Source: Biscogniauxia marginata (taxonomy: Eukaryota > Ascomycota > Sordariomycetes > Xylariales > Xylariaceae). Taken from it: a stretch of 64,000 nucleotides of DNA. Both the position numbers and the translations under genes were made by a program. Of the stretch, positions 22,285 to 32,475 are shown piece after piece; the stretch's first letter is position 1; the number at the start of each line of letters is the position of its first letter. The DNA lies in the NCBI GenBank assembly GCA_022695795.1, contig MU404094.1, forward strand, positions 62,001 through 126,000, written 5' to 3'. The notes beneath the pieces are model-generated. The model saw nothing but the letters and a program-made list of their open reading frames with translations, was not told the origin of the DNA and did no database searches.

Positions 22285-24675
22285 ATGGCGACCCCGGACG
22301 TCTCGTCGCTGACGAGCTCGGCGCAGGTCTTCACCACCCACACGCTGCCGCAGGTCCGCGCCGTCCACAAGAGCCTGCACGTCCAGATCGACGAGAAGTC
22401 GGCGCGCCTGCGCACCCAGGTCGGCAACAGCTACCGCGAGCTGCTCGGCACCGCCGACGCCATCGTCCGGATGCGGGGGGACATGCTCGGCGCCCAGGAG
22501 ATACTGGGCCGCATGGGCGGGCTGTGCGGGCGCGCCGTCGTCGGCGGCAAGGTTGCGGGGCTTGGCCGGTTCCGAGGGAGCGGTAGCGGTGGTGAGGACG
22601 CGGCGATGGGCCGCGCCGCGAGGGCGAGGCTGCTGCGGGCCTGCGGGCTCGCCGTCGGCCGCCTGCTTAAGGGCCCCGCCGGGGAGGGCAAGGGCGACCG
22701 CCTGGTGCTCGCGGCGAAGGTGCTCGTGCTGAGCCGGCTGCTGGTGACGAGCTTTGGCGACGCGGGGTCGCCCGTGGAGCAGGATGTTGCGGAGGAGGTC
22801 GCGACCGCGAAGAAGAGTCTGGGGAGCCTGCGGAGGAGGTTGCTGCGGGCGGTCGAGAAGGTCCTGGAGAAAGTCGGCGACGAGGCGAGCCGTCCCGATA
22901 TAATCAAGGCGCTGTCCGCCTACAGCCTCGCGTCGAACTCTGGAGCAAGGGATGTTCTCCGGCATTTCCTCAATGTCAGAGCGGAGGCCGTGACGTTCGA
23001 GTTCGATTTCGAGGAGCGCGAAAAGGAGAGGAGCACCGAAAACGTGCTACGGGGCCTCGATTTGTATACGCGGACGCTACTAGACGTCCAAGCACTAGTG
23101 CCTAAAAAGCTCTCAGAGGCATTGTTGGTGCTGAAGAAAGAACATCTTTTGGCAGATGAGTCGCTGCAGAACTTGGAGGGCCTTCGACTGGACATATACG
23201 AAAGATGGTGCGGGGATGAGATACAGTATTTCACTCCCTTCATTCGGCACGATGACCTAGACGGCATGCAAGCTAGAGAGATGCTCTCATCCTGGGCAAA
23301 AAAGGGGGGTGAGACGCTTCTGCAAGGCCTTGCAAAGACACTCGAGCACATGTCGGAGTTTAAGGCAATTGTGGAACTGCGGACAAACGTGCTGCAACAA
23401 TGGGTCCAGGAAGGTGGCAAAGCGAAAGGCTTTGACCCTTCTCTCATGCTTGATGAGTTACGCAATACTATAAACGGTCATCTGCTGCAACTCCTAGAAA
23501 CTAAAGTTACTAGACTCAAGCTCGTCGCGTCTGAAGTGTCCGCGACGCTAGAAGCCTGGCAGACCGGCGCAACGGATGACTATCACAGCTTATGGGACGA
23601 GGATATGCTTGACATGGATGTTTCCAGTGGTGCGTCTCAGTTCACTCACGAGATCATTTCTCGTTTGCACGGGAGAAACGATGCCGTCTCTCGAGCGGTA
23701 ACTTGCTTCGAGTCGTGGCGTCACATCATCGACAACGTCGGCGATTTGGTTGAGCAGCTCAGACGCCAGCGCTGGGATAACGACGTGGATGAAATCGAGG
23801 ACGAGGAGATCCTCGAGGCCCGGCAGAAGCTGCTGAGCGGAGACGACCCTCAGCTACTACATGAACGACTCAATATAACTCTCGAAAAGGCCTTCAATGA
23901 CCTAGACCGGCAACTAGCAACCCTCTGGCAAGGACGAAAGGATAGTCCCGACAGCGGCCAGATCGCCATGTATATTTTACGGATCCTTAGAGATGTTCGG
24001 AGCCGGCTGCCTAAGCTCGACGGCATCGAATCCTTTGGCTTAGATAGTGTCCCCTCCCTGCACGAGCGATTAGCGGCGCACATATCTATATCCGCATTGG
24101 ATGAGTTCTCCTCGGCCGCATTGACGCAGAAACGAGTTGCTGGCCGGGCACTGTGGGAAGGTGACCCTGCGCTACCAACTCATCCATCATCTGGCGCATT
24201 CAGGCTCCTACAAAATCTCATCAAGTCCATGGGAGACGCCGGGTTAGACCTCTGGACACCTACCGCCGTGAAAAAGCTCAAACAGCTCTTTAGCAAGCAA
24301 CTGGTAGATGTCTGGCGCAAGGAACTTGAGGCGCGTGCTACAGAACCGGAGGCAGCAGAGTCTACATCAACAGCCGACAAGATCGATGAAAGCAAATCTT
24401 CTGGGGATGTAGATGGCGACCGCCCGGCGGAAAGCGGCGAGGCTTCAACGAAGGATGCCGAGCAGAGCAACGATGTCTCCGTTCAGTGGCTTTACGATAT
24501 ACATCTTATGCAGGAGTGTTTTGGTACGCAAGAGGATGTAAAGGAGACTCTTGGGGGGCTTATTAGAGAGGTATCTGAGAAGACCGAGTTGGCGAATGAT
24601 GCCGAGGAACGCCTAGTCAAAGCGTCCCAGGAGTACTGGAAGAGAACAAGCTTGTTATTTGGCCTACTCACATGA
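22285..24675 (+). CDS. COG1: Conserved oligomeric Golgi complex subunit 1 (COG1)
   Basis: Single-exon protein of 796 residues. COG1 is a lobe A subunit of the COG tether, which captures retrograde intra-Golgi vesicles. The N-terminus carries the Vps51/COG1-type helical region with VHKSLHVQIDEKSARLRTQV and SYRELLGTADAIVRMRGDM. The middle is a long alpha-helical rod (DFEEREKE; LDLYTRTLLDVQALVPKKL). An acidic Ser/Glu linker lies near residues 690-730, and the conserved tail contains WLYDIHLMQECFGTQED. The frame is open for 80 further codons upstream, but without ATG and with unrelated composition. The ATG at 22285 follows a purine-rich leader and starts the conserved text. The first 650 bases are much richer in GC than the rest. 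It is convergent with the next gene, 173 bases away. Confidence 0.93.
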   Translation: MATPDVSSLTSSAQVFTTHTLPQVRAVHKSLHVQIDEKSARLRTQVGNSYRELLGTADAIVRMRGDMLGAQEILGRMGGLCGRAVVGGKVAGLGRFRGSGSGGEDAAMGRAARARLLRACGLAVGRLLKGPAGEGKGDRLVLAAKVLVLSRLLVTSFGDAGSPVEQDVAEEVATAKKSLGSLRRRLLRAVEKVLEKVGDEASRPDIIKALSAYSLASNSGARDVLRHFLNVRAEAVTFEFDFEEREKERSTENVLRGLDLYTRTLLDVQALVPKKLSEALLVLKKEHLLADESLQNLEGLRLDIYERWCGDEIQYFTPFIRHDDLDGMQAREMLSSWAKKGGETLLQGLAKTLEHMSEFKAIVELRTNVLQQWVQEGGKAKGFDPSLMLDELRNTINGHLLQLLETKVTRLKLVASEVSATLEAWQTGATDDYHSLWDEDMLDMDVSSGASQFTHEIISRLHGRNDAVSRAVTCFESWRHIIDNVGDLVEQLRRQRWDNDVDEIEDEEILEARQKLLSGDDPQLLHERLNITLEKAFNDLDRQLATLWQGRKDSPDSGQIAMYILRILRDVRSRLPKLDGIESFGLDSVPSLHERLAAHISISALDEFSSAALTQKRVAGRALWEGDPALPTHPSSGAFRLLQNLIKSMGDAGLDLWTPTAVKKLKQLFSKQLVDVWRKELEARATEPEAAESTSTADKIDESKSSGDVDGDRPAESGEASTKDAEQSNDVSVQWLYDIHLMQECFGTQEDVKETLGGLIREVSEKTELANDAEERLVKASQEYWKRTSLLFGLLT

Positions 24676-24848
24676 TACCCAATGATAGACAACGCTTCTT
24701 TATATCGTATCACATAAACTATACCATGCCATAACATCCCGAGAAAGAATTGAAAACAATGTTTCATGTTCATCTTACATAACACATTGTGCGCTCGCTC
24801 TATTTGAAGAACCCCCAAAAGGATATATTTTTGATTCAACCTCGCCAC

Positions 24849-25834
24849 TCATAGCTTATGCCTCTTCTCGCCCGACGCGAGCTTCCTGAACTCCTCCTGC
24901 GGGACCCCACTCATGAACCTCTCCAAGCCGGCAAACACCTCGGCGACGTTCTGGCGGTCGAGGATCTCGCGCTCGGGACGGCGGATCAGCTCCTTGATGC
25001 CGAGCAGGCTCTCGCCGACGAGGTGGTCGCCCATGCGCTCGTTGACCTCGCGGCGGACCCGGCTCAGGAAGGCGTCGCTGTCGCCGACGGCGCAGTCGAA
25101 GACGCGGTTGACGAAGCCGGCGGCGACGAGCTCGGCGCAGGGGATGCGGCGGCTCTGGATCAGGGCCTCGTTGGCCTTGGCGACGCCGAGGCGCTGCACG
25201 AGGGCGCGCGAGGCGCCGCCCTCGGCGACGAGGCCGAGCGACGAGAAGGGCGTCAGCAGGAAGGCGTGCGGCGCCGCGTAGACGAAGTCGGCCGACGCGA
25301 CGAGCGCCGCCGAGAGCCCGACCGCCGGCCCGTTGAGCGCCGCCACCAGGATCTTGGGGTGCTGCGTGAAGGCGCGCGTCACGTCGAGGTTGTTGGCCAC
25401 GAAGCCGCGCAGCCACTCGCGGTAGATATCGCCATCGCCGCCGCCGCCGCCGGAGGACGCGGGCTTGCGGGCCCCTATGGATACGTCTGCGCCGCTGGAT
25501 AGTGGGGAGGGGGGACGGGGGGAGTAGAAGTTAGGAAATGATAGATTTAAATAAATAATAAAAGAGAAAAAAAAGATTTATGGTTCTTCTCGTAGCATGA
25601 TGAGAGAGGGAGGGAGGGAGGGAAGAATGGGGTGAGATGAAAAACTTACGCGGAGAAGTACCGCCCTTTACCGGTCAGGATGGTGATGTAGATGTCGTCG
25701 CGCTTGGCGATCTCGCGGAGGGCCTTGGCGATGGCGTAGTAGCCGTCCGCGGTCAGGGCGTTGAGCTTCTTGTCGTTGTCGATGGTGATGGTGGCGACGC
25801 GGCCGGCGTACGAGACCTTGATCACGTCGGCCAT
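24849..25834 (-). CDS. Peroxisomal enoyl-CoA isomerase/hydratase family protein (Eci1-like)
   Basis: Two exons, 25650-25834 and 24849-25494, joined by a 155-nt GT-AG intron (donor GTAAGT); 276 residues. The crotonase fold is evident: TITIDNDKKLNAL near the N-terminus, FSAGADVSIG (60-69) across the splice junction as the first oxyanion-hole segment, and NGPAVGLSAAL (116-126). LGLVAEGGAS (148-157) follows, where Glu153 sits at the position of the catalytic glutamate of delta3,delta2-enoyl-CoA isomerases. The protein ends HKL, a plausible PTS1 peroxisomal import signal. In that family the role is to shift double bonds during beta-oxidation of unsaturated fatty acids. Residues 73-84 carry a Gly-rich insertion. 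Exon 2 is very GC-rich. Isomerase rather than hydratase is preferred from the single glutamate and PTS1, not proven. Confidence 0.9.
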
Positions 25835-27023
25835 GGTGATGAACAAAAAAAATCCGTCCTCGATGTCTGATTATACACGCTCTATATCCCGCCTTTCATT
25901 TGTTTCCCCCCTTTTTCCAAAGGGAGAGCGGATCGATACTTTTCTCCTTATCCTCGAGGTCAAAAATACACGCTCTCTTAAGCTTTCAGGGCTTCGACTA
26001 TTTGAGTTGTGTTCCCACAAATCGACCTGGCTACTCGAGACCTCGAACTTTAGAGATACTAGGTAGGTGATGAATAGTAATCGGGGCCTCCTCCTTAATG
26101 ACGGTGTAGAGATGTTGGTAGATACCAGGGCAGGTAGGTAGGTATACCTACCTACCTTAGTATGTAAAGGGGGGCGGTTACTAATCCATTATCTGAATTG
26201 AGGTGATCTGATTGCTCCCCCCCACACCGGTTTACCGGGTCCAAGCCGAGGCTCGTTTCCGAATTCGAAAAGTGGAACCTTAGGCTGCGTTTTCTTTGGT
26301 ATAGCAAGTTTTAACCCCACGTTTTCCCCACGATCACTCAAAGCCGATCCCTCCGTAGGTGATGCTTATTAACGTTTATTAATGTGGTACCGTCCATGTA
26401 GCCTTCAATATTCATAAAAACTGCCTAGGGCCGCCCCTAGTTCCAGCAGCGAGAACTTACCTAAATACCTACAAAGCAATGCAGACAATCACCGTCACCG
26501 AGTTGAGGATCACTTGACCACTTTCTATAAACACGATATCCATCGTAAATGAAATTTAGCTTCCTTCTTCTTTTCTAATAAAAATTCATATCAAGTTTAA
26601 AAGTTACTAACCCAATCAATCAATGATTTGAGATGATGAAGCTAAGCTAACTAATAAGGCTTGATTACTAGCATTAGACATGGCGAAAGTCGCACTGTAT
26701 GTAAGTAATTAATGCAAGACACTAACAATATACATACAGTTTGTACATAGTTTAATACAGAAATTGTGCAGCTTGTAGGCACTTATACAGGTATGTATAC
26801 TTGTGTTATCCACATCCACTTATTTCGTCTCCAATCTTCACCGGTGAAACACCGCCAGTGAACATAGCCAAACGGCGCGTGACACGGCTATTGTTCAACA
26901 CGGCTTGTATCGGCGGAAATCGGCTCTGGTCGTGTGCCTTAGCATAAATAAAAATAGCACGGTCAATTCTGAGCTGGTACCGACATCTCTCTGTCCTCGA
27001 TTTATCCGTCAATTAAAGCAAAG
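25835..27023. other. Divergent intergenic region, isomerase / phosphatase
   Basis: About 1.2 kb holding two divergent promoters. It contains a palindromic AGGTAGGTATACCTACCT-type cluster at about 26,132-26,157. No coding sequence is supported. Confidence 0.5.
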
Positions 27024-28523
27024 ATGCTGGCCCGTCGCCTGCTCTACTGCCGGCGCCCGTGTCTCGTGGCCTTCCTCCAGACCGCACCGAGGCCGAGATA
27101 CTCCAGCACCCACAGCCAGAACAGGTCCATTTCCTCCACCGCCATCACCGCAACCGCTTGCTTTGCCGCCGGCGCCACCGCGGGCTGGGTTGCCTTTCGA
27201 AATGGGCCTCGTGACGACTTGACCCCCGCTGCCGTCAGGTCGAGTTCGCTACCCGCCGACAAGCAGGTACCCGATCTCAACCGGCTGGGCACATCGCACC
27301 AGATCGCCTATGCGCCACCTCCAACCTCGGAGGAGGTCACTAAGCAGCTGAACGAGAAAGCCTTCTCCATCGCCGGACCCAAGGGCGTCAGCAGGTACGA
27401 CGGAGCCCAGCTCGCATCCAACAGCCCGTGCGAGGACGCCTTCATGCATGGCAGCTTCTCCAGCCCATTCGGCGGCGAGGACTGGATGGCCTGGGCCGTG
27501 TTCGACGGCCACTGCGGCTGGCAGACGTCAAACATGCTCACGAGGCAACTCATGCCGTTCGTGCGACGCGCCCTCGGCGAAGCCAAGTCCCAGAGCGGCG
27601 GCGTATCGGAAGAGACGATACACCAGGCGCTGAAAACCGCATTTACCACGCTCGACGATACCCTGGTGAAGACCGCGGCGGCCACGATCAAGAGCGACCT
27701 CCCGTTCCCCGAGAAGGCGAGGCGACTGGAACTGGCCTACGCCGGCGCGTGCGCGCTGCTAGCCCTCTACGACCCGAGCGCGCGGACCCTGCGGGTAGCC
27801 TCGACGGGCGACTGCCGCGCCGTGCTCGGGCAGAAGGCGGCGGGCGGCGGGTGGGAGGCCGCGGAGCTGACGACGGACCAGACGGGGGCCAACCCGGCCG
27901 AGATCGCACGGCTGCAGGCGCAGTTCCCCGACGAGCCGGAGGTGGTCAAGGGCGGGCGCGTCTGGGGGATGCAGCCGTCGCGCACGTTCGGCGACGGCAT
28001 GTGGAAGTGGGCGGCGCGGCTCAAGCAGGAGCTGCGCCACCACTACAACGGCCTGAGCCTGCCGTCCGGCACGCGCTACAAGGACTACCGCGAGGGGCCC
28101 TACCTGACGGCCGAGCCGGCCGTGCGCACCGCCGCCGTCCCCGCCGACCGCCCCGCCTTCCTGATCCTCGCCACCGACGGCCTCTGGGACACCATGTCGA
28201 GCGCGCAGGCGGTCGACCTTGTCGGCCGGTGGATCGACTGGCAGGGCGAGGGTAAGGATGACAACAACAAGAAGAAGAAGAAGACGCGGCCACCGACGCC
28301 GGATTTCGGACCGACGGTCCTCGGCTGGAAGCAGCAGTGCAAGTACGAGGAACGCAAGGCCACGGTGCGGGACGACAACGCGGCCGTGCACCTGATCCGG
28401 AACGGCCTGGGTGGCGCGCACGACGAGATGGTCAGGGGGGCCCTGACGTTCCGGTATCCGAATGCGAGGGATATCCGGGACGACATTACGGTGCAGGTCG
28501 TTTTCTTCTCTCCCGAGCGGTAA
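27024..28523 (+). CDS. PTC5: Mitochondrial PP2C-type protein phosphatase (Ptc5-like)
   Basis: Single-exon protein of 499 residues. It is a metal-dependent Ser/Thr phosphatase; the closest family is yeast Ptc5/PDP, which dephosphorylates pyruvate dehydrogenase E1-alpha in mitochondria. The N-terminus is basic and lacks acidic residues up to about residue 60 (MLARRLLYCRRPCLVAF), followed by a hydrophobic patch (ATACFAAGATAGWVAF), fitting a matrix or inner-membrane presequence. PP2C motifs are CEDAF (136-140), VFDGHCGW (159-166), STGDCRAVLG (260-269), MQPSRTFGD (316-324), ATDGLWD (383-389), RDDNAAVHLI (449-458) and RDDITVQVVF (485-494). The metal-binding Asp residues are all present. A Lys/Asn-rich insertion (411-421, DDNNKKKKK) sits before the C-terminal motifs, as a lineage-specific loop. 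The ATG at 27024 starts the presequence directly. Confidence 0.92.
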   Translation: MLARRLLYCRRPCLVAFLQTAPRPRYSSTHSQNRSISSTAITATACFAAGATAGWVAFRNGPRDDLTPAAVRSSSLPADKQVPDLNRLGTSHQIAYAPPPTSEEVTKQLNEKAFSIAGPKGVSRYDGAQLASNSPCEDAFMHGSFSSPFGGEDWMAWAVFDGHCGWQTSNMLTRQLMPFVRRALGEAKSQSGGVSEETIHQALKTAFTTLDDTLVKTAAATIKSDLPFPEKARRLELAYAGACALLALYDPSARTLRVASTGDCRAVLGQKAAGGGWEAAELTTDQTGANPAEIARLQAQFPDEPEVVKGGRVWGMQPSRTFGDGMWKWAARLKQELRHHYNGLSLPSGTRYKDYREGPYLTAEPAVRTAAVPADRPAFLILATDGLWDTMSSAQAVDLVGRWIDWQGEGKDDNNKKKKKTRPPTPDFGPTVLGWKQQCKYEERKATVRDDNAAVHLIRNGLGGAHDEMVRGALTFRYPNARDIRDDITVQVVFFSPER

Positions 28524-29599
28524 AGGGAAGGGCGGACAGAGGAGGAGAAGAGGATGACCAGTAGAAAAACGAACAACTTAGAGCATGGGTTCGGTCATAG
28601 CGGAACGTTGTCCCCCCCCCCCTCAAACCCTTTAAGAGAAGGCGGAATGGGGGGAGGGGGAAGGGATTCCCCAAAGTACATGTTTGTATGCTTACAAGGT
28701 AGAATTGAAAAAGGGTTCGTTCAGAATAAAGAGAAAGAAATAGAAGTAAAGGCAAGCAAGCGTACGTACATGAAGAAAAAAAAAAAACTAGAGAACTTGG
28801 TGGCAAAAATGTGATTAAAAAGTAGTGCACAAGGCTGGTTCGAACAGAAGGTCTTTTTAGAGGGACAAAAAAACAAGTTGGCAAGGCATGCTCCGGTACC
28901 CGGGGTTTCAATGGCCTAGTCGGTGGTGGTGTCTGACGACTAGACCATTGAGGCGGACTTTCCTTCTACTCATCCCCCCAGACCCATGGATTGCTATCGT
29001 CCACTTGCTCAACTTGTTGGTAAGTATGCTCTCAATTTAGATATATAAGCCTTTGTTCGTCCCCCAATTTTTAACCCCCTTACCCCCCCCCCTTATCTGG
29101 ATTACCTAGGCAACCGACCAGTTATTATTTACCCACTGCCCACTCCAATGTCAGTGCAGTGGCACCTTTATGCAACGATGATAGCGATGTACATATATGA
29201 AACTAAAGGGGGGTGCAGGGCAATGATGGAGTTTCTCCCCCTTTCCCCCTGAAATCCATGCCAGTTTGCTTGCTCCTCCGGCTAGAGAGTGTAGAACTGA
29301 CTTTTGCATCTATCTCTTTCGTGTCGGAGAGCAATCACGCTCGATATGTTGACTTTGATTTTTTATATTAGCAGATTCGGACCAATTTATAATCAGAGAG
29401 GATACGCCTAGGTATACGATTAAGTGTCCATCCCTCTATCCCTTTCCTACGGAAGCTGCCGATATGCCTGTATATACCATATCACATTATCAAAGGGGGC
29501 TTATAGAAGTAGGTGAGAAAGAAAAGAAATTCTTAAGGGAAGATCGACGCGAAAATAATGTATCTAATTTACGCAAACTCTACTTCTCCTTCCCTTTCC
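28524..29599. other. 3' region of the phosphatase gene
   Basis: About 1.1 kb with no supported gene. It contains a poly(C) run near 28,612, A-rich and C-rich runs, and a 14-bp-stem hairpin at 28,909-28,950 listed separately. Confidence 0.45.
28909..28950. repeat. Inverted repeat / hairpin, 14-bp arms
   Basis: CAATGGCCTAGTCG (28,909-28,922) is followed after a 14-base spacer by CGACTAGACCATTG (28,937-28,950). The arms are complementary at 13 of 14 positions, and the one mismatch can form G-U in one strand's RNA. The minus strand resembles the 5' half of a tRNA (GGTCTAGTCGTCAGA, A-box-like), but no B-box or acceptor stem follows. Confidence 0.8.
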
Positions 29600-30200
29600 C
29601 TCCCCTCCCCCGGGCTCGTTCAGGACACCGATCACGCCGATGTTGTCCAGTTTATTGTCATAGATCAGATGGGCCAAGTGCTCGAGGAATCGGGTGCCTC
29701 GCTTGTAGTTTTCGCCGTTGTAGAAGGAATTGGCAACTTTGGCGACGCTACCGGCGTATGAGGATTTCGCCCTTTCCTCTGGACGCCAGGGGCGCTGTGC
29801 ATTCTAGACATATATTATATAAAACATAATTTTGGGCTCACCGAGAAGACGAGAGGTTGTTCGGCGATCTGAGCGGAGGGTCCTTTACTCGAGTCATTAC
29901 ATAGAGGTCGTACTTTTAGCAGCCGCGCGCTCACGGCGTCCGGCAGATACAGGTCTCCCCCTAGCGGGTGGAAGTCCTCGCCCTCGATCACGAGATCTTC
30001 TTTCAGCTAGGAGCCCAGGGATACGCGGACCGTGTCCAGCCCGAGGTTCCCTCGTCTGCTTGAAGTCATCCTCGGCGACCCAGCTCTCGCAGTGCTTCTC
30101 GAAGGCCACGCTGGCCTCGGAAACGATCACATACCAGACAATAGCAGACCAGGAACCGGGACAGCCGAGGAATACTACGCGGCAGAAGGCTTCTCTCGTC
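29600..30200 (-). pseudogene. Relic of a GH5 exo-beta-1,3-glucanase-like gene
   Basis: On the minus strand the conserved order of GH5 glucan 1,3-beta-glucosidases can be followed in three frames. FEKHCESWVAEDDFKQ (30,057-30,103) comes first, then GLDTVRVSLG (30,013-30,042) in a shifted frame. A TAG stop (30,007-30,009) sits where family members usually carry Trp before LKEDLV, followed by EGEDFHPLGG. MHSAPGVQ (29,779-29,802) corresponds to the family's D-x-H-x-APG strand. FYNGENYKRG and IGVIGVLNEP follow, with the NEP acid/base motif at 29,632-29,640. The second half of the barrel, including the nucleophile Glu, is not found. At least two frameshifts and one nonsense change make this non-functional. 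The intact family trims beta-1,3-glucan of fungal walls. Family assignment is from motif order read by eye. Confidence 0.7.
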
Positions 30201-32475
30201 ACCCAGGGAGCAAGGTACGAAATGACGATGATATGCACGTACCCTACCTACCTACACTTTTCACTTATAACTTAAACCAATCATCGTTAACACTGTATTA
30301 TTCATTATCATTATTCATTTATTTTATCTTCTTCTACCGAGCAATTCAACTCGAATCCCCAAAATAAATAAGGCTGTTGAAATTAAAAACACGGTAGTAA
30401 GTTGAAAAAAAAAAGTTAAAAAAAGTTCCAGAGTTGATCGTAAGAGATTATTACTAGTAAGTAGTATTTCGCTCTATTAGTGTAATAGTGTAAAAAATAC
30501 TATTTCTATTTTCAGTACACATGCAATCAATCGATCAATCCCATAGGAGCCTCGAACTAGCCCTAATTCCCAATCAGGAAGAGCCACCAGGGGGGATGGT
30601 GGTTGATGATTGGGGGGAAGGAGGGGAGCAGGGGTTGTTCGGGAATGGGGGGGTGGTATCTTAAATGGGGAGCCTGGCTAGTGGACGGATGCGGAATGCG
30701 ACCTCGTCTCCATAGTCTTGGTCAGCCTATTAGCATCGTGAAACCCGACTTTATAAAAGAGTTTCGGCTGGTTGCCTTTTTTTTTTTCTTCATGCCTTCT
30801 GGTCCTTTCGATTAAAGTTGACCTATCGAACGTGGAAGGAATATATATAAATCCATTTACTTCTTCTTCCTCTACTAAAACTAAAACCAAAATCAATAAT
30901 ATCTCTATATACTAACTAACCGCTACCGAAAAGGGGGTTAGTTGCTAAAGATTCTCATTCTGCTCAACTGCTTTGTCTATAACCTAAACCGTGGTCTATG
31001 TTTTGTAAGTAAAATCATCGTCAGCCTTACCAGCCGCTTTGGTTTTCAGACTCAGTTTGTCTAGGATAACTACTTACCTACCTACCTACCTATAATAATG
31101 CAATGACCTCGTGAAAATAATGTAATCTTCTCGATAAATACGCCGTGGGACGTGGACACGGACGAGGCGGGAAAAGCCAAGTTAACGCCATTATCCATCA
31201 TAGGAAATCAAGTTTGATCATCAAATTTTAATTTTAGATTACCTCAAGCTTATCTTTACGCACAACAGAAGAGGTTCTAGTCACCAACCCCATGGTGGAC
31301 AAAAGCCCGTATGTATGTATGTATGTATGTATGTAGCGCTACCATGATTTACCCTCTAAGTAGGCACAGTCCGTAATAGTTCAAGGACCTGGCAGCCCCG
31401 GGCCGTTTCTCTCTCTCTCTCTCTCTAGACACATGTATACATAACGTATTTCTTTCTTCCAGCTCGGTAGAGCATTCCTCACTAAGCTGCCTTACCCCCC
31501 TTCGCTTGTATGTATATCCTCAGAACGTATTTTACAAGACCCCCAATCATAGACGACCATCAGCTTGCTTCGCTTTCCCCACCTTTCGCCTTCAGTGACT
31601 GAGCCTAGTACGAGGAAACATGCATACATGCACACTTGCTATAAGCTCTAAAGGTCCAACTGCAGCGCTGATACTCATCGCCACGGAGCACTTTAGTCTG
31701 GCTCACGGTCAAACTCAAAACCTAGTTGGCTTAGAGACGATGTGTTTTGTTCGCTATAGAAGGTGAGGCATGGCAATACCTTCTATGTGCTTGACTTCTA
31801 TTAAATCGCCGCTCTACCCATCAAACGCCGACAGGGAGATTTGGCATGGCTCTGCACGCCACCGTAAAAAACACAAACGCCGCCCCTAGCTGTCCCCCAT
31901 GTGTTCAGTTCTCGCTTTTTCTTCTTTTCTTTTTGTGCTCAAGTGACCTAAAGGTATAAACCGCGCATTTCCCCAACAGTGTCGCCCAACACGATTGTCA
32001 TTCCCAGATCCCCCGGTAACATGTCCTTGAAGAAAAGCCTGCCCGTTTCCCAAATGTAACCATTGGTACACCAACAAAGTTTGGCCTGGGATGTGGGAAT
32101 AACATGTCCCAGTATCCAGCGTGATCCGGCCATAGGTGATAATAACCTGGAAAAGAATAGAAGACAGATTACAGTAGAGTCAGCCCCATGTACATGTATG
32201 CACGACTGGCCATTATGGACCCGTTATTTTCTGTGCGATATGAACCGTGCGTAGGTTAACCCTTTTCCATTTGTTATTTGCAAAAATGTTGATTTTTCGT
32301 GATAACTCCCTTTTTGGTGTGTCGAGAAATATGGCCTAGAAGAGGAATTGCTATTGTCATGGTATGTGAAATCAAGTAGTGGGTGCCCTAGATAGGGGAT
32401 CAGTCCGACGGCATACTGGGTGTGCGTCGAAGCTGCCGCCATATCTGTACCCGGGATAGAAAGAAGTATTATCTA
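30201..32475. other. Intergenic region, AT-rich with microsatellites
   Basis: About 2.3 kb between the GH5 relic and the 3' end of the PUF gene. It holds (TATG)n at 31,310-31,334, (TC)n at 31,408-31,426 and repeated CTTACCTACC motifs near 31,073-31,092. No coding feature is supported. Confidence 0.45.
31310..31334. repeat. (TATG)n microsatellite
   Basis: About six perfect tandem units of a tetranucleotide in non-coding DNA. Confidence 0.9.

Noticed and set aside
24858..25502. 214-residue plus-strand frame opposite the isomerase
   Set aside because: Antisense shadow of GC-rich exon 2, low-complexity Asp/Glu/Arg/Ala text.
27759..28421. Long antisense and shifted frames in the PTC5 gene
   Set aside because: They follow from GC-rich third positions; no protein-like motif is present.
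28836..28850. GGTTCGAAC, a possible tRNA B-box
   Set aside because: No A-box at the right distance and no acceptor stem on either strand.
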